DNA of 64,000 nucleotides, taken from NCBI GenBank assembly GCA_008364785.1, contig VTTJ01000001.1:310001-374000 (forward strand), in the 5' to 3' direction. Within the stretch, counting starts at the first letter, position 1. Each line of letters begins with the position of its first letter. This DNA comes from Bacillus sp. BGMRC 2118. Lineage in GTDB: Bacteria; Bacillota; Bacilli; Bacillales; SA4. The position numbers and the translations under genes are program-made. Positions 60,751 to 64,000 of the stretch are shown one piece after another. Under the pieces are notes generated by a model. It saw nothing but the letters and a program-made list of their open reading frames with translations. It ran no database searches and was not told the DNA's origin.

Positions 60751-60772
60751 ACGACGAGAGAATTCTCGCCGT
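60751..60772 (-). terminator. Terminator after yozD
   Basis: ACG-A-CGAGAGAATTCTCG-C-CGT is a near-perfect palindrome, followed leftward by TTTTTTC. Confidence 0.8.
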
Positions 60773-60847
60773 CTAATTGGGCTAAACGTATCATACTAAA
60801 AAAAAAAAGAAACAATGGCTATTTCTTACTGATATTGAAATCTTCTT

Positions 60848-61030
60848 CTAATCTTCTTCTTCATCTTCCCACACTTCTTCTACAACTTGTTTTGTTAATA
60901 AGTAATCGAATACAATATCGGCAACTTCATCTACTTCTTCATCACTAGGGACATAACCTCTTATTAATAATTGCTCATAAATGAATTCAGCTAATTCCTC
61001 TGTGTCAATAACCACTTCAATTTCTCTCAC
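60848..61030 (-). CDS. yozD: YozD family protein
   Basis: 60 residues. EIEVVIDTEELAEFIYEQLLIRGYVPSDEEVDEVADIVFDYLLTK and the acidic tail EEVWEDEEED match YozD. A small, acidic cytoplasmic protein of unknown role. Divergent from the small membrane protein gene. Confidence 0.85.
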   Translation of the reverse strand: MREIEVVIDTEELAEFIYEQLLIRGYVPSDEEVDEVADIVFDYLLTKQVVEEVWEDEEED

Positions 61031-61174
61031 GTTATCACCCCTTATTCCGATTTATGTGTCAATATTTTCTTTTATGATAAAAAGATTTCTCCAGAATAAA
61101 AGAAATAAGTTCTAACTTTCGAAGAACCTCATAATTATTTAATAAAGTGGACAAGCCACAAAGGAGGAACATTT

Positions 61175-61357
61175 ATGGAGAAAACATATCATTATACATA
61201 TGAGTCGAAAAATAAGGCTAGCTATAGTAACGTTGAGGATGTTTCAATTTTTGATGATGTGATGGAAACAGTTACGAATAAGATGTTTAAAGTTATTTTA
61301 TTCGGAGGTATACCCTTTTTCGTATGGGTAATCATTTCAGCTATGGTGAAGTTTTAA
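61175..61357 (+). CDS. Small membrane protein
   Basis: 60 residues, a hydrophilic N-terminus with one C-terminal membrane span (KVILFGGIPFFVWVIISAMV). Unknown family. AGGAGG seven bases before the ATG. Its stop abuts that of the convergent gene, with no space between them. Confidence 0.65.
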   Translation: MEKTYHYTYESKNKASYSNVEDVSIFDDVMETVTNKMFKVILFGGIPFFVWVIISAMVKF

Positions 61358-62047
61358 CTATGTTTCTTCATTTTTACTTGATGTAAATTTCGAAAGGTTT
61401 TCCATCACTAATTCCATTACATTTTTATATTCCTCATCTTCAAATAGCTCATAGAGATATTTATAATCATTGTAAACATCTAGTAATCCATCGATAATAG
61501 CTTTTCTTTCCTGTTTTAATCGAAGGAGTTCCTTTTCAGTTTTTCGCTGCTTATTCATAGACTGTAACATCTCCATCACTTTAGTTTCTTTTGTCTTCAC
61601 ATAAATCACATCTAACTTTTGTAAAAAAATCGGAGCATGTTCATGGTCAGCAATAAGAGTAATTTCATCTTCACTCGCTTCTAGCCATTCACCGTCTGAT
61701 AATCGTGATAATTCATAGATTTTATCTTCCCATGCATCTTTTTTATATCTCCAAATCTCTGTTCTTAGTCCGACAATTTTAAATAAGTCTTTACCGTATC
61801 CCTTGACTTGAACAAGGTCACCGAAGTAATACTTGAATTCAACTTGAAGTGACTCTTGATTTGTTTTTTGATCGTCATACTCCAGAATACTTTCAAGTGT
61901 ATCTTCTAAATAGAGACCTTCTTTATTATTTAATTCATAAGCAAAATTCCCATTTAAACTCTTAACCTTAGAAATTTTACTGACCGTACCATACAGAGAA
62001 ATGACAACAATGTCTCCAACTTTAAACTTTGGCTTATTTTCCTCCAT
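61358..62047 (-). CDS. YodN-like protein with KOW-type repeats (tentative)
   Basis: 229 residues. Two SH3-like segments with FKVGDIVVISLYGTVSKISKVKSLN and FGDLVQVKGYGKDLFKIVGLRTE precede a helical C-terminal region (MNKQRKTEKELLRLKQERKAIIDGLL). Next to yozD, as yodN is in B. subtilis, but the symbol is tentative. GGGAG ten bases before the ATG at 62045-62047 favours it over an upstream GTG. Confidence 0.7.
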   Translation of the reverse strand: MEENKPKFKVGDIVVISLYGTVSKISKVKSLNGNFAYELNNKEGLYLEDTLESILEYDDQKTNQESLQVEFKYYFGDLVQVKGYGKDLFKIVGLRTEIWRYKKDAWEDKIYELSRLSDGEWLEASEDEITLIADHEHAPIFLQKLDVIYVKTKETKVMEMLQSMNKQRKTEKELLRLKQERKAIIDGLLDVYNDYKYLYELFEDEEYKNVMELVMENLSKFTSSKNEET

Positions 62048-62147
62048 TTTTATCACTCTCCCATTGGTAACGTATCAATTAATTACTGTAGTATATGCTT
62101 TTCACCCAAGAATCGCGATACATGAATGTGCATTTTTGACAAAATAA

Positions 62148-62194
62148 AAAAGTATAAAACAACCTATCATTTGCAAGGTTGATTTATACTTTTT
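62148..62194 (-). terminator. Terminator after the ABC-2 permease operon
   Basis: AAAAAGTATAAA-A-CAACCT pairs with AGGTTG-A-TTTATACTTTTT around ATCATTTGCA. Confidence 0.85.
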
Positions 62195-62197
62195 TGT

Positions 62198-62989
62198 TTA
62201 GCTTCCTGTACTTGCAAAGGCCTTCAAGCCTCTATTCCAAAACATATAGGCTAACATACAAGAAACAATGGCGACAAGTGGTGTCCAAAGAGCAAACCAT
62301 TTATATCCTTCTCCTCCTATAAAATAGGCAGCAGGGTAAAAAGCGGTAAATCCATATGGTATAAACCATGTTAAGAATAATCCGATTCCCTTATGGTAAA
62401 TGGTAAGCGGATATCTGGCAAAGTCACTTAAATTAAAGACAGCCCACACGATTGGCAAGCTATCAATCATCCAAAATGAGAATGTCGCAAAGAATAAATT
62501 GATTGCAACAAAAATCATTCCTGAAGATATAATCATAATAACTAATAATACTATCTCGACTACGCCCCATGTTACATCTAAATGAGGAGTTGCAATCGTC
62601 ATGATGATGATTCCAATAATGATTTGACCTAATCCATCCTGCTGGAGACGATCTGCGCATAAATGAAATAGTGGGTTTATCGGACGAATTAACAAACGAT
62701 CTAACTGTCCGGGTCTAATGTATTGCCATCCCAACGTCCATAGATTATCAAAGAAAATATGATGAATGGACCTGCCTGTTGCAGCCACTCCATAAATAAA
62801 CAATATTTCATAAAACGACCATCCATTTAATTGTTCTATATGATCAAAGACTACTTTCACAAAGAAAATGGAGGCAAATTGCTGAAGTATGACAGAAAAG
62901 ATCCCAATTAAGAAATCAACTCGATACTCCATCATGACCTTCATATGGTTTTTCGCAAACACCCAATATAATTTCGCATACCTGGTCAT
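62198..62989 (-). CDS. ABC-2 exporter permease, second subunit
   Basis: 263 residues, six membrane spans, ABC-2 (DUF990) permease family. KVVFDHIEQLNGWSFYEILFIYGVAATGRSIHHIFFDNLWTLGWQYIRPGQLDRLLIRPINPLF is the coupling and re-entrant part. AGGAGG six bases before the second ATG decides the start. It pairs with the permease just upstream (11 bases) and the ATPase at the window edge; cargo unknown. Confidence 0.85.
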   Translation of the reverse strand: MTRYAKLYWVFAKNHMKVMMEYRVDFLIGIFSVILQQFASIFFVKVVFDHIEQLNGWSFYEILFIYGVAATGRSIHHIFFDNLWTLGWQYIRPGQLDRLLIRPINPLFHLCADRLQQDGLGQIIIGIIIMTIATPHLDVTWGVVEIVLLVIMIISSGMIFVAINLFFATFSFWMIDSLPIVWAVFNLSDFARYPLTIYHKGIGLFLTWFIPYGFTAFYPAAYFIGGEGYKWFALWTPLVAIVSCMLAYMFWNRGLKAFASTGS

Positions 62990-62999
62990 CATAATCCTC

Positions 63000-63788
63000 C
63001 TAACCTCCGAATATCGTAATCTTCTTTAATGCCTGTGCCCATATAAATCTCACACATACGTACAAGGCAATCAGCCATATAAGTTGAATGGATATTGCCC
63101 AATAAGCATCTGTGCCTGAAATAATTCCTGTATAAATGGATACAGGTACATATACCATCGCCTGGAATGGCAGGTATTCACTTACTGCTCTTAACCATTC
63201 AGGAAATAACACAACAGGTACTAGCGCTCCTGAGAAAAAGGTAATGACCCCTTCCTTTAACACTCGCATTCCCCAAATGTTAATCGTCCAAAAAGCAATG
63301 ACTCCAACAAGAAAGTCAAAAAATGTTCCAATCCAAATACCAACAAAACTGCTAACAATGAATAATAGCATTGCTTCAATTGATGATGGTGTATTTAACT
63401 TCATGAACAGAATAACGATGACGATAATCGGTAATGTTTCACGGAAGAACACTGTTAATTTTGAACCCACATCAACTGATATTAATTTAAAAATTAAGTC
63501 GTACGGTCGTAGTAATTCAATCGCTATATCACCACTTCTGATCCTTTCTGCCAGTTCATTTCCTATACCACTAACATAGCCTTGAAGTAACATGGCAACC
63601 ACTATATACGTAAGCATCGTTGAGATATCGATATTCTCTATCGATGAACGATTCGCGTAAACTGCATGCCAGAAATAATACATGATCAACAAACGCATAA
63701 TTGTTGAAGCAGATCCTGCCCAGTACCAGGCTGAGTAAGCGGTGTCCATTTGCATTTGTGATTTAGTCAGTTGCCAATACATTTTCAT
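63000..63788 (-). CDS. ABC-2 exporter permease, first subunit
   Basis: 262 residues, six membrane spans, same DUF990-type family. YVSGIGNELAERIRSGDIAIELLRPYDLIFKLISVDVG and GALVPVVLFPEWLRAVSEYLPFQAMVYVPVSIYTG are characteristic. I start at ATG 63786-63788; a GTG nine bases upstream is also possible. The start lies within the end of the ATPase gene (26-base overlap), indicating one operon. Confidence 0.85.
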   Translation of the reverse strand: MKMYWQLTKSQMQMDTAYSAWYWAGSASTIMRLLIMYYFWHAVYANRSSIENIDISTMLTYIVVAMLLQGYVSGIGNELAERIRSGDIAIELLRPYDLIFKLISVDVGSKLTVFFRETLPIIVIVILFMKLNTPSSIEAMLLFIVSSFVGIWIGTFFDFLVGVIAFWTINIWGMRVLKEGVITFFSGALVPVVLFPEWLRAVSEYLPFQAMVYVPVSIYTGIISGTDAYWAISIQLIWLIALYVCVRFIWAQALKKITIFGG

Positions 63789-64000
63789 GTTTATCACTCA
63801 TTTCCCGCTTGTTATAAATGTCCTCAACAATGGACTCAATCTTCGGATCACTCACACTTAAATCTTGAACATTATAATGATTCATAATTGTTGAGATGAC
63901 GAATGAACTTGACGTTTCCTCATGATCAAATGACAAAGAGATCTTACTTTCATCGTTTGATTGTAGAATATCCACTTTTCCATCCAGTTCGTTTGGTAAC
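63763..64000 (-). CDS. ABC exporter ATP-binding protein, C-terminal part (runs off right edge)
   Basis: Only the last 78 residues are visible, from LPNELDGKVDILQSND through SVSDPKIESIVEDIYNKREM. They form the accessory C-terminal domain common in ABC-2 exporter ATPases (DUF4162-like). The nucleotide-binding part is beyond the window. The call rests on position before the two ABC-2 permeases and on this tail. Confidence 0.7.
   Translation of the reverse strand, partial: LPNELDGKVDILQSNDESKISLSFDHEETSSSFVISTIMNHYNVQDLSVSDPKIESIVEDIYNKREMSDKHENVLATD

Noticed and set aside
63136..63579. 147-residue plus-strand frame
   Set aside because: It lies antisense to an ABC-2 permease with clear family motifs.

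Overview
The window looks like chromosome of a low-GC, spore-forming-type Bacillaceae. The evidence is AT-rich DNA, strong AGGAGG-type ribosome binding sites with frequent TTG/GTG starts, a T-box in front of argS, bacillithiol genes (bstA, bshB2, yojF), yozD and yppC homologues, cre boxes, and a BsrG/TxpA-like type I toxin. Almost all genes lie on the minus strand. I see no rRNA, tRNA, prophage, insertion sequence or CRISPR.

Region 1-15.7 kb is ordinary accessory and housekeeping content: a partial release factor 3, bstA, a 28-residue type I toxin with a convergent antisense RNA, a pentapeptide-repeat protein, MFS and MATE exporters, endonuclease IV, a nucleotidyltransferase, and a kinase/murG/DUF2164 group. 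It shows gene decay: a GNAT acetyltransferase without a start, a lipoprotein gene with an in-frame amber codon, and a possible gene remnant after nfo. One GC-rich repeat and one copy of an AT-rich structured repeat (second copy at 48.4 kb) also lie between genes.

Region 15.8-42.2 kb is the most interesting part: an aromatic amino acid catabolic supercluster. It encodes a TrpXYZ-type ABC importer, a hot-dog thioesterase, a phenylalanine dehydrogenase (with its diagnostic residues), a complete E1alpha/E1beta/E2/E3 2-oxoacid dehydrogenase, and the tyrosine/homogentisate branch (hppD, aminotransferase, flavin reductase, fumarylacetoacetase-like, hmgA). Beside it lies a phenylacetyl-CoA (paa) cluster: paaABCD, EthD, paaF, paaG, aldehyde dehydrogenase, paaH, paaJ, a third crotonase, paaX and paaY. 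No phenylacetate-CoA ligase is present here. The simplest reading is phenylalanine -> phenylpyruvate -> phenylacetyl-CoA, made directly by the dedicated dehydrogenase complex, then ring epoxidation by PaaABC. The palindrome ATAACGTTAT lies inside or against the promoters of both the paaA operon and the importer operon, and a half-site lies before paaX, so all three may answer to PaaX.

Region 42.3-64 kb holds a CAP-domain secreted protein with a 12-bp minisatellite, an AI-2E family transporter, glpD and bshB2/yojF. A 3-hydroxybutyrate dehydrogenase/permease operon follows, with a near-perfect sigma-54 promoter, paired upstream dyads, a cre box and its own sigma-54 activator. Then come AlkD-like and MutM repair enzymes, T-box-controlled argS, a PbpC-like penicillin-binding protein, a HAD phosphatase, yozD, and an ABC-2 exporter running off the right edge.
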